From the NCBI RefSeq assembly GCF_014161445.1, contig NZ_JABBXA010000005.1:310001-374000 (forward strand): a DNA stretch of 64,000 nucleotides. The letters run 5' to 3'. The stretch comes from Microbispora sp. H13382. GTDB taxonomy: Bacteria; Actinomycetota; Actinomycetes; Streptosporangiales; Streptosporangiaceae. Position numbers and translations under genes: made by a program. This document shows positions 7,881-15,264 of the stretch, one piece after another (within the stretch, counting starts at the first letter, position 1; every line of letters begins with the position of its first letter). Under the pieces are notes generated by a model that did no database searches, was not told the DNA's origin, and saw only the letters and a list, made by a program, of their open reading frames with translations.

Positions 7881-9887
7881 ATGAGTCAGATCATGCGTAC
7901 CGGACAGCCCGGCATGGCGCCGGCATGGCGAGCGGGCCTGGCGAATCCTGTCATGATCGCGGCGGTCCTGCTGGTCGCGGCGTCGCTGGCGGTCCGCGTC
8001 CCCGTCCTCACGTCGTCCTCCTTCGTCGAGGACGACTTCCTGTTCGTGGGTGACGCCTACGAGCACTCCCTCACGTTCGACTTCCTGTTCCGCGTCCACA
8101 AGGGTCACCTGATGCCGGGGGCGCTCGGGCTCACCTGGGTGCTGTCGCGGCTGTCGCCGTACGACTGGCTGCTGGTCTCGGCGGTCACGTTCGCGGTCCA
8201 GGCCGCAGCGGCGGTCATGCTGCTGCGGCTGCTCGTGCGGTTGTTCGGCACGCGGCCCGGCATCATGCTGCCGCTCGCCCTCGCCCTGTTCTCGCCGCTG
8301 ACCATCCCGGCCTTCGGGTGGTGGTCGGCCGCCATCAACGCGGTGCCGCTCCAGCTCGCCATGGTCATGGCCCTCGCCGCCCAGGTGAGGTACGTCAGGG
8401 AGGGCGGGGCGCGGCACGCCCGCTGGGCCTTCTTCTGGGTCCTAGCCGGCATGGCGTTCAGCACGAAGGGGGTCTTCGTCCCGTTCCTGCTGTTCGCGCT
8501 CACCACGTCGCACCTGCGGCCGTGGGCGGGCCCGTGGCCGGCGCTCATGCTCCGCGAAGCGCGCGCCCACTGGCGGCTGTGGGGGTCGTACGCGGTGCTG
8601 ACGGGCGCGTACGCGGCGCTGTACCTGGCCCGCCGCGGCACCGCGCCGGGCGAGGGCGCGGCCGTCCCGGCGCCGGGCGACGCGGCTGACCTGCTGGGCC
8701 GCCTGCTGGGCGAGGTCTTCCCCGCCGGGGTGGTCGGCGGGCCGCTGTCGTGGGGCCCGGTGCTGCCCAACGGCGGGCTGGCCGACCCGAGCCCGCTGCT
8801 GGTGGCCGCCGGATGGGCCGTGCTCGCCGCACTGGTGGCCGCCACCGTGCTGTGGCGGCGGCGGGCCGTGCGGGCCTGGCTGATCCTGGCGGGCTACCTG
8901 GTCGCCGCGGACGGCGTGCCCACGGCGATCGCGCGGGGCACCGGGCTCGCCCAGGTCGTCGGCTCCGAGACCCGGTACGTCGCCGACGCGGCGATCGTGT
9001 TCGCGGTCTGCCTGGGGCTCGCGCTGCTGCCCATGCGGGACGAGACCGAGCCCTACCGGCGCCCGATTCCCGCCGGGAGCGGGCTGCCGACGGCGGCGGG
9101 ACTCCTCGCGGGCGCCTACCTCGCGATGTCGATCGTCTCGATCCAGAACTACCGCGACACGCTGTCGGGCGACCGTGTGCGGGCCTACCTTGCCGCGGTG
9201 CGGGCCTCGCTCGCCCGGGTGCCGGACACGGCGGTCATCTACTCCAGCCCGCTGCCCGAGGACATCGTGCTGCCCTGGAACGGCAACCGCAGGCTCAGCC
9301 ACCACCTGCTGGCCCCGCTCGCCCGGCCCGCGCTGCGCGCCCGGATACGGGTGCCCGAGCCGTCGGAGCAGGCGCTCGTCTTCGACGACAAGGGCGGGCT
9401 CGCGCCGGTCGAGGTCAAGGCGTCGGTCGGGGTGGTGCCGCCGGGGGGCCGCCCGTGCTTCCCGCTCTTCGGCGACGCGATCTTCTTCCCCGACGTCGTG
9501 TCCTTCGGCGGGCCCGGGCCGATCGCCGGGCTGGCCTACACCGCCGAGCGCGCGGGCACCGGCGATTACGAGATGAGCGGGCAGCGGGGACAGTTGCGGT
9601 TCCACGCCACCGGCTCCGGCGGCGCGCTGGTGCGCTTCCCGGTCACGGCCGTCGGCAAGGGGCTGCTGATCCGGCTGGACGACCCGTCGGGGGTCTGCCT
9701 GAAGGGCTTCGCCTACGGCGACCCCGTGCCCGGCGCGCCCGCCCCTACGGCCGCGGCGACGCCGCGGCCGTCTCCGTCGGTGTCTCCGTCGGTGTCTCCG
9801 TCGGTGTCTCCGTCTCCGTCCGCTTCCGTGACGAGGTCGCCAGGCGGGCGAGGCGCCTCGCCGGCTCCTCGACGTACCGGTGGGTGA
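7881..9887 (+). CDS. polytopic GT-C-like membrane protein with Ser/Pro repeat tail
   Basis: This is a protein of about 668 residues starting at ATG 7881 (ORF readable from 7746, but the upstream part lies over the divergent methyltransferase start). The N-terminal half has about 9-11 hydrophobic helices. An acidic loop after the first helix (SFVEDDFLFVGD) is typical of GT-C transferases, which use such acidic residues for metal or phosphate binding. The C-terminal 250 residues are extracytoplasmic and beta-rich with no recognised domain. The final 45 residues are a low-complexity Ser/Pro/Val tail encoded by 12-bp repeats that overlap the convergent acyltransferase gene by 143 bp. Its place beside DUF3068, acyltransferase and methyltransferase genes matches Rv0226c as recalled. 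The GT-C activity is inferred; no donor can be named. Confidence 0.65.
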   Translation: MSQIMRTGQPGMAPAWRAGLANPVMIAAVLLVAASLAVRVPVLTSSSFVEDDFLFVGDAYEHSLTFDFLFRVHKGHLMPGALGLTWVLSRLSPYDWLLVSAVTFAVQAAAAVMLLRLLVRLFGTRPGIMLPLALALFSPLTIPAFGWWSAAINAVPLQLAMVMALAAQVRYVREGGARHARWAFFWVLAGMAFSTKGVFVPFLLFALTTSHLRPWAGPWPALMLREARAHWRLWGSYAVLTGAYAALYLARRGTAPGEGAAVPAPGDAADLLGRLLGEVFPAGVVGGPLSWGPVLPNGGLADPSPLLVAAGWAVLAALVAATVLWRRRAVRAWLILAGYLVAADGVPTAIARGTGLAQVVGSETRYVADAAIVFAVCLGLALLPMRDETEPYRRPIPAGSGLPTAAGLLAGAYLAMSIVSIQNYRDTLSGDRVRAYLAAVRASLARVPDTAVIYSSPLPEDIVLPWNGNRRLSHHLLAPLARPALRARIRVPEPSEQALVFDDKGGLAPVEVKASVGVVPPGGRPCFPLFGDAIFFPDVVSFGGPGPIAGLAYTAERAGTGDYEMSGQRGQLRFHATGSGGALVRFPVTAVGKGLLIRLDDPSGVCLKGFAYGDPVPGAPAPTAAATPRPSPSVSPSVSPSVSPSPSASVTRSPGGRGASPAPRRTGG

Positions 9888-11076
9888 GCGTGGCGAGCAG
9901 CAGCGTGAGCGCGCCGACCACGACCAGGTTGCCGGCGAAGTTCCCGCTCCACGCCTGTTGCTCGGTGAAGTCGTACCAGAGATAGAGGGCCACGAACTGC
10001 CACAGGAACACGCCGTACGACACCCGGCCGAGGAAGCGCATCACCCGGCTGCTCAGGAAGCGGCCGTACGGCGAGCCTCCGGCCGGCAGCAGCGCGGCCG
10101 GGGTCACCAGCCCGGCCGCCACCGTGGCGTACAGGGCCAGCTCCGACAGGTCGGCCCAGACGCCGTCCACGCCGCTGAAGCGCGTGCCGGTGAGCGGCGA
10201 GGCCGCCACGGCGTACGCGAGGGCGGCGACGAGCAGGAACGAGCCCGCGGACGCGCCCACCGCCCGGACGAGGCGATGCGCAGGGCCGCCGGGGTCGCGT
10301 TCCTCCCGCGCCCACTCGGAGACGACGGCCAGCGCCATGCCGACCGCGAAGAACACCCAGGCCCGGGGCAGCCAGGCGTTCAGGAAGGGCCGGTAGACCG
10401 GGTAGTAGGTGAGCAGCGCCCACGCGAACGACGACGCGGCGAGCACGGCGACGCCGGTCAGCAGCCGCCGCGCGCGGGCGTCGAGGCCGGGGCCGCCGCG
10501 CCGCGCGAACGCCGCGAGCACGGCGGCGACCAGCGGCAGCAGCACGTAGAAGGCGGCCTCGACGCACAGGCTCCACATCTGGGCGAGCCCGCGTGGCCCG
10601 AGGCCGAACCACCAGGGGTGGATCTCGTAGGTATGGCCGAGCAGCAGCAGTTGCAGCCACGTCTTGACGTCGCCGAGGTGCGGCTTGGACCACAGCACCA
10701 TCGCCACGACCACGACCAGCCAGTACGCCGGGAGGATGCGCAGGGCGCGCTTGACGAGGTAGTCGCGGGTGCCCGGGGGACGCCCGCCGAGCAGCGCGGC
10801 ACGCGCGTACGGCCGGTAGAGGAGCAGCCCGGACAGCGCGAAGAAGATGGGGACCGCGACGTCCCCCCGGGCGAGCAGGCTGCTGAAGAAGTTGTCGTGC
10901 AGCGCCGCCGCCGACTCGATCGCGACGTGGAAGACGAGGACGGCGAGGGCCGCGAGGGCCCGCACGCCGTCGAGGGCGTCGACGTGACCGGTGGGCACGG
11001 CAGTGTCACGAACGGGTTGCGAACCGGCGGGTAACATGTCACGAGTCACCGACGAGCTAGAACCTGTTTCGGTCAC
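9745..11076 (-). CDS. acyltransferase family 3 integral membrane protein
   Basis: This is a 443-residue polytopic protein of the acyltransferase-3 (OafA/NodX-like) family, which O-acylates cell-surface glycans. The N-terminal family signature is clear: HVDALDGVRALAALAVLVFH with the conserved His in the first helix, then GVAVPIFF-like text and FALSGLLLYRPY. About ten helices follow, and a PTET-rich tail ends the protein. The GTG at 11076 has only a weak upstream GGAAAA. V10 (11049) or Met14 (11037) are alternative starts, and an operator-like palindrome covers the first codons of the longest form. It is convergent with the GT-C-like gene and divergent from the second DUF3068 gene. Rv0228 is the recalled counterpart. 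The acyl group and acceptor are unknown. Confidence 0.87.
   Translation of the reverse strand: MTETGSSSSVTRDMLPAGSQPVRDTAVPTGHVDALDGVRALAALAVLVFHVAIESAAALHDNFFSSLLARGDVAVPIFFALSGLLLYRPYARAALLGGRPPGTRDYLVKRALRILPAYWLVVVVAMVLWSKPHLGDVKTWLQLLLLGHTYEIHPWWFGLGPRGLAQMWSLCVEAAFYVLLPLVAAVLAAFARRGGPGLDARARRLLTGVAVLAASSFAWALLTYYPVYRPFLNAWLPRAWVFFAVGMALAVVSEWAREERDPGGPAHRLVRAVGASAGSFLLVAALAYAVAASPLTGTRFSGVDGVWADLSELALYATVAAGLVTPAALLPAGGSPYGRFLSSRVMRFLGRVSYGVFLWQFVALYLWYDFTEQQAWSGNFAGNLVVVGALTLLLATLTHRYVEEPARRLARLATSSRKRTETETPTETPTETPTETAAASPRP
9771..9819. repeat. 12-bp tandem repeat shared by two convergent gene ends
   Basis: The unit TCTCCGTCGGTG occurs three times without error (9771-9806) and continues as degenerate TCTCCG units to about 9819. 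On the plus strand it encodes SPSV repeats at the tail of the membrane protein. On the minus strand it encodes PTET repeats at the tail of the acyltransferase. Length variation by slippage would alter both tails in frame. Confidence 0.9.
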
Positions 11077-11144
11077 TTTTCCATATCCCTCGTGACGTCG
11101 GTCACTGCCCCGTCTAACATACAGCGAAATAGAAACCTGTTTCA
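11058..11144. promoter_or_regulatory. pair of AACCTGTTTC palindromic sites in a divergent promoter
   Basis: Two copies of the same motif flank the divergent promoter: TAGAACCTGTTTCG (11058-11071) and AGAAACCTGTTTCA (11131-11144, with a perfect GAAAC-CT-GTTTC inverted repeat). The spacing is 73 bp from start to start. The sites lie between the acyltransferase gene and the second DUF3068 gene. The core resembles the TnnAACnnGTTnnA pattern of TetR-type KstR operators, each copy with one mismatch. The regulator is unknown. Confidence 0.45.
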
Positions 11145-11184
11145 GGATAAATAGGCGTCAACTGGCCTGCCCCCAGGAGGAGCG

Positions 11185-12111
11185 ATGCGCCGCGCAGTGG
11201 GAGTTGTTCTCTTGGCAATCGGGGCGTTCCTCGTCGTCTTCGCGCCACTGCTGCGGTTCCAGGTGGCGGACAAGCTCGTGCAGGCGCCGGCCGACCAGTA
11301 CAGCGTCGCGAAGCTGACCGCTCCCAACGCGCGTTACTTCAGCATGCGCGACCTGAAGGTCCTCACCGGCGACCTCGACATCACGGTCACCGTCCGGGGC
11401 GACGTCAAGGAGTCCAAGGACGACCACGTGGTGTGGGACCAGTTCACCGCCGCCAGCGACGTCACCAACAACAACCCGCGGATCTCGATGACGCAGTTCC
11501 GCAGCGCGTTCAACAAGTTCAACGGCCAGGGCGTCACCTGCTGCGGCACCAGCGTCGACAACGGGGAGGGCGCGCAGCCCGTGCAGCTGCAGGGCCAGGT
11601 CTTCCTGTTCCCCTTCGGCGTCGAGAAGAAGACCTACCAGGTGTTCAACGCCGACGCCCGTAAGGCGTACGACGCGACGTTCACCGGTGAGGACACGGTC
11701 AACGGGCTGCCGGTCTACAAGTTCACACAGCAGATCCCCCCGACCGTCACCGACACGCTCAGCGCGCCCGCCTCCGTGCTCGGCATGAAGGGCACCGGGG
11801 ACATCCAGGTCGAGCGCGTCTACGACGGCACCATCACGTTCTGGGTGGAGCCGAACACCGGCGTGGCGGTCAAGCAGGAGCAGCAGCGCCACGAGGTGCT
11901 GAAGACGTCCGACGGTGTCGAGCGCCTGCCCGCCTTCATCGCCACCGCGTCGTTCACCCCGGAGACCGTCGGCAACCTGGTGCAGACGGCACGCGACAAC
12001 ATGGCCCAGATCACGCTGATCAGGACGACGCTCCCGCTGGTGGCGCTCATCCTCGGGCTCGCGCTCGCCGTCGTCGGGGCGTGGCTGCTGCGGCCCCGCC
12101 GCGTGAACTGA
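11185..12111 (+). CDS. DUF3068 (PorA-family) membrane protein, copy 2
   Basis: This 308-residue paralogue of the protein at 6149-7132 starts at ATG 11185 with a strong AGGAGGAG just upstream. It has an N-terminal helix (VGVVLLAIGAFLVVFAPLL), an extracytoplasmic domain with a Cys-Cys pair (GVTCCGTSVDNGEG), the family-typical TITFWVEPNTGVAV, and a C-terminal helix (LPLVALILGLALAVVGAWLL). The layout matches copy 1, although sequence identity by eye is modest. It sits directly before the prenyltransferase-DprE1-DprE2 genes, so it probably belongs to the same envelope programme. Function is unknown. Confidence 0.83.
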   Translation: MRRAVGVVLLAIGAFLVVFAPLLRFQVADKLVQAPADQYSVAKLTAPNARYFSMRDLKVLTGDLDITVTVRGDVKESKDDHVVWDQFTAASDVTNNNPRISMTQFRSAFNKFNGQGVTCCGTSVDNGEGAQPVQLQGQVFLFPFGVEKKTYQVFNADARKAYDATFTGEDTVNGLPVYKFTQQIPPTVTDTLSAPASVLGMKGTGDIQVERVYDGTITFWVEPNTGVAVKQEQQRHEVLKTSDGVERLPAFIATASFTPETVGNLVQTARDNMAQITLIRTTLPLVALILGLALAVVGAWLLRPRRVN

Positions 12112-12131
12112 CCCGGGAAGCGGACCGGTCC

Positions 12132-13076
12132 GTGAAGCGGGAGAGCGCGCTGAACCCGCCGATGGGCCCGCCGGTGGCGACGCTTCCGGCGGGCACGCCC
12201 TCCCGGCGCGCATGCGCGGTCGGGCTGGCGCGGGCCTGCCGGCCCCGGCAGTGGCTCAAGAACGCGCTCGTCTTCGCCGCACCGGCCGCCGCCGGAGTGC
12301 TGACCACCGGGGCGGGCCTGCGCGGCTCGCTCGTCGCGTTCGCCGCCTTCTGCCTGGCCGCGAGCGGCTCCTACCTTTTCAACGACGCGGCCGACGTGGC
12401 CGCCGACCGGCGCCACCCGCGCAAGCGGCTGCGCCCGATCGCGTCCGGGATCGTGTCCGTACGGCTCGCGCGGGCCGTGGGCGCGGCACTGCTGGCGGCC
12501 GGTTTGCTCGCCGGGCTCGCGGGCGGGTGGCCGCTCGCCGCCGTGGTGGCCGCCTATCTCGCGCTCACCTTCGCCTACACCCTCTGGCTCAAGCACCAGC
12601 CCGTGGTGGACCTGGTCGCGGTGGCCTGCTGCCACGTGGTGCGCGCGTACGCGGGGGCGGTCGCCGTGGCCGTGCCGGTGACGAGCTGGTTCCTGGTCGT
12701 CGTCTCGCTCGGCTCGCTGCTGCTGGTGACCGGCAAGCGGGAGGCCGAGCTCCGCGCCCGGCCCGGGGACGGCCCGATCGCCCGGGCCACGCTGGAGACC
12801 TACACCGCGAGCTACCTCGGCCACGTGCGTGTCATGGCCTCGGGGGCGATGATCGTCACCTACTGCCTGTGGGCGCTCCAGGAGCACACCGGGCCGGCCA
12901 AGGTGTTCTGCGCGCTCAGCATCGTGCCGTTCGTGCTGGTCGTGCTGCGGCACGCGCTGCTGGTCGACCGCGGAGTGGGGGAGGAACCCGAGGAACTAGT
13001 GCTGCGCGACCGCCCGCTCCAGGTCTTCCTCGCGCTGATGCTGGTCCTGCTGGCGTGCGGTATCCAACTGGCATGA
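12132..13076 (+). CDS. ubiA: UbiA-family decaprenyl-phosphate phosphoribosyltransferase
   Basis: This is a polytopic membrane enzyme of about 314 residues expected to transfer 5-phosphoribosyl from PRPP to polyprenyl phosphate, the first committed step to decaprenyl-phosphoryl-arabinose. The first Asp motif is FNDAADVAADRRHPRK followed by RLRPIASG, which is characteristic of the Rv3806c-like branch rather than the quinone branch. RPRQWLKNALVFAAP precedes it, and the second motif LTFAYTLWLKHQPVVD follows. About eight hydrophobic helices are visible. The ORF reads from GTG 12081, but that overlaps the preceding gene. GTG 12132 or ATG 12162 are more likely starts, neither with a strong Shine-Dalgarno. 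Its stop overlaps the dprE1-like ATG, giving translational coupling that supports the pathway assignment. Confidence 0.86.
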   Translation: MKRESALNPPMGPPVATLPAGTPSRRACAVGLARACRPRQWLKNALVFAAPAAAGVLTTGAGLRGSLVAFAAFCLAASGSYLFNDAADVAADRRHPRKRLRPIASGIVSVRLARAVGAALLAAGLLAGLAGGWPLAAVVAAYLALTFAYTLWLKHQPVVDLVAVACCHVVRAYAGAVAVAVPVTSWFLVVVSLGSLLLVTGKREAELRARPGDGPIARATLETYTASYLGHVRVMASGAMIVTYCLWALQEHTGPAKVFCALSIVPFVLVVLRHALLVDRGVGEEPEELVLRDRPLQVFLALMLVLLACGIQLA

Positions 13077-14410
13077 CTCTGCTGACGGGATGGGGGCGCA
13101 CGGCGCCCACGCGCGCCACCGTGGCCCGCCCGCGCATCGCCGAGGAGGCGGCCGCGCTGCTGGCGAAGGCGGGAAGCCGTGGCGTCGTCGCCCGCGGCCT
13201 CGGCCGCGCGTACGGCGACGCCGCGCAGAACGCGGGCGGGCTCGTGCTCGACTGCACCGCGCTGGAGCGGTCGTGGCAGGTCGACTCCACGGGGCTCGTC
13301 ACCGCGTCGGCGGGAATCAGCCTGCACGACCTCATGACCGCGCTCGTCCCGCGCGGCTGGTTCGTCCCGGTGACCCCCGGCACCCGGTACGTCACGGTCG
13401 GCGGGGCCGTCGCGGCCGACGTGCACGGCAAGAACCACCACGTGGACTCCTCCTTCGGCGCCCACCTGCGCTCGCTGCGCCTGCTCACCGCCGACGGGAG
13501 CCTGCGGACGCTCGGCCCCGGCGACGACCTGTTCTGGGCCACCGTGGGCGGCATGGGGCTGACCGGGGTGATCACCGAGGCGACGTTCCGGTGCGTGCCG
13601 GTCGAGACCGCGTGGGTGCGGGTGGACGTCGAGCGCACCCGCGACCTCGACGAGACCCTGGCGACGATGACCGCGACCGACGACGGTCACCGCTACACGG
13701 TCGCGTGGATCGACCTGCTGGCGCGGGGCGGGCGGATGGGCCGGGGCGTGCTCACCCGGGGCGACCACGCCGTGCCGGGCGACCTGCCCGCCCGCGCGCG
13801 CGGGAACCCGCTCGCCTTCGCGCCGCGGCCCCTGCTGTCGGCCCCGCCCCGGGTGCCCGGCGGCCTGCTCAACCGGGGCACCGTCCGGGCCTTCAACGCC
13901 GCCTGGTACGGCAAGGCCCCCGCCGCCCCGCGCCGGATCGTCCAGGGCATCGCGCCGTTCTTCCATCCGCTCGACGGCGTGGACGGCTGGAACCGGATGT
14001 ACGGCCCGCGCGGCTTCGTGCAGTACCAGTTCGTGGTGCCGATCGGAGCGGAGGACACGCTGCGCCGGGTGGTCGAGCGGCTGTCCGGCGCGGGGGTCGT
14101 GTCGTTCCTGACCGTGCTGAAGAGGTTCGGGGCGGGGACCCCCGGCATGCTGTCGTTCCCCATGCCGGGGTGGACGCTGGCCCTGGACATCCCGGCCGGG
14201 CAGATCGGGCTGGCCGCGATGCTGACCGAGTTCGACGAGTGGGTCGCCGCGGCCGGGGGCCGCCTCTACCTGGCCAAGGACTCCCGCATGTCCGCCGCCA
14301 CCATGGCCGCGACGTACCCCCGGCTGCCGGAGTGGCGGGAGATCCGGCGCCGGGCCGACCCGGACGGTGTCTTCGTCTCCGACCTCGCCCGTAGGCTGCG
14401 CCTGTGCTGA
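13073..14410 (+). CDS. dprE1: decaprenylphosphoryl-beta-D-ribose 2-oxidase (DprE1-like)
   Basis: This 445-residue FAD-dependent oxidase oxidises the 2'-OH of decaprenylphosphoryl-ribose to the keto intermediate. It starts at ATG 13073, overlapping the upstream stop. The N-terminus TLLTGWGRTAPT, the FAD-binding segment RGLGRAYGDAAQN, and the HGKNHH motif (His118) all match DprE1. So do the YGPRGFVQYQFVVP and LAKDSR motifs (Lys402, equivalent to the essential Lys418). The residue aligned by eye with Cys387 of the tuberculosis enzyme, the target of benzothiazinones, is Ala370 in GWTLALDIP. The enzyme should therefore lack the covalent drug site. The dprE2-like gene follows 10 bp later. Confidence 0.9.
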   Translation: MTLLTGWGRTAPTRATVARPRIAEEAAALLAKAGSRGVVARGLGRAYGDAAQNAGGLVLDCTALERSWQVDSTGLVTASAGISLHDLMTALVPRGWFVPVTPGTRYVTVGGAVAADVHGKNHHVDSSFGAHLRSLRLLTADGSLRTLGPGDDLFWATVGGMGLTGVITEATFRCVPVETAWVRVDVERTRDLDETLATMTATDDGHRYTVAWIDLLARGGRMGRGVLTRGDHAVPGDLPARARGNPLAFAPRPLLSAPPRVPGGLLNRGTVRAFNAAWYGKAPAAPRRIVQGIAPFFHPLDGVDGWNRMYGPRGFVQYQFVVPIGAEDTLRRVVERLSGAGVVSFLTVLKRFGAGTPGMLSFPMPGWTLALDIPAGQIGLAAMLTEFDEWVAAAGGRLYLAKDSRMSAATMAATYPRLPEWREIRRRADPDGVFVSDLARRLRLC

Positions 14411-14420
14411 AGGAGTGGTT

Positions 14421-15221
14421 GTGAGGAACGCACTGGGTTCGGTCGACACCGTCCTGCTGCTCGGCGGGCGCAGCGAGATCGGCCTCGCGATCGTGGAACG
14501 GCTGGTCCGGCGGGGCGCCCGCCGGGTCGTGCTCGCCGTCCGCGGTGCTTCCGCACCCAGGGAAAACGGTGCCTCCGCGTCCGTGAAGGACGGCGGCGCC
14601 GCCGTGCCGGTGGAGGACCTCGAACGGCTCGGGGCCGAGGTTCACGTGCTGGACTTCGACGCCGCCCGCCCGGAGACGCACGCCGCCCTGATCGAGGAGG
14701 CCGCCGCCAGGGCCGGCGACCTCGACGTGGTGATCCCGGCGTTCGGCGTGCTCGGCAGCCAGGCGGTCTACGACGCCGACCCGGTGGCCGCCGCCCGAGA
14801 CGTCGCGGTCAACTTCGGCGGCCACGTCTCGATCGGGCTGGCCGCCGCCGGGCGGCTGCGCGAGCAGGGACACGGCACGCTCGTCGTGCTGTCGTCGGTG
14901 GCCGGGGTGCGGGTGCGCAAGGCCAACTTCGTGTACGGCTCGGCCAAGGCCGGGCTCGACGGCTTCGCCCAGGGACTGGCCGACGCGCTGCACGGCTCCG
15001 GGGCCCGGGTCGTGGTCGTCCGGCCGGGTTTCGTGATCGGCCGGATGACGCGGGGGATGACCCCCGCCCCGATGTCGGTGACGGCGGCCGAGGTCGCGGA
15101 CGCGGTCGTGGAGGCCCTGGACACGCGGCAGGGGACCGTGTGGGTCCCCGCGCGGCTGCGCCTCGCGTTCGCCGTCATGCGCCTGCTTCCCCGCCCCATA
15201 TGGCGCAGACTCCCCCGCTGA
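14421..15221 (+). CDS. dprE2: decaprenylphosphoryl-2-keto-erythropentose reductase (DprE2-like SDR)
   Basis: This 266-residue short-chain dehydrogenase would reduce the DprE1 product to decaprenyl-phosphoryl-arabinose using NAD(P)H. The cofactor loop is VLLLGGRSEIGLAI, a variant of TGxxxGIG matching the DprE2 subfamily (GGxSEIGLA). The acidic segment LDFDAARPE and catalytic Tyr172/Lys176 (YGSAKAG) are present. GTG 14421 is chosen because AAGGAG (14410-14415) lies 5 nt upstream, although the frame is open from further upstream. It is co-transcribed with the dprE1-like gene and is the last gene of the rightward glycan block. A convergent protease gene follows after 43 bp. Confidence 0.87.
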   Translation: MRNALGSVDTVLLLGGRSEIGLAIVERLVRRGARRVVLAVRGASAPRENGASASVKDGGAAVPVEDLERLGAEVHVLDFDAARPETHAALIEEAAARAGDLDVVIPAFGVLGSQAVYDADPVAAARDVAVNFGGHVSIGLAAAGRLREQGHGTLVVLSSVAGVRVRKANFVYGSAKAGLDGFAQGLADALHGSGARVVVVRPGFVIGRMTRGMTPAPMSVTAAEVADAVVEALDTRQGTVWVPARLRLAFAVMRLLPRPIWRRLPR

Positions 15222-15264
15222 CCCTGTGCCGGGCCGGCGGGGGAGCCTCCTCCGATCGGCTGGA

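Noticed and set aside
15222-15264. CCCCGC..GCGGGG hairpin between the DprE2-like gene and the protease
   Set aside because: It has only a 6-bp stem with a large loop and partly overlaps coding sequence; not convincing as a terminator.
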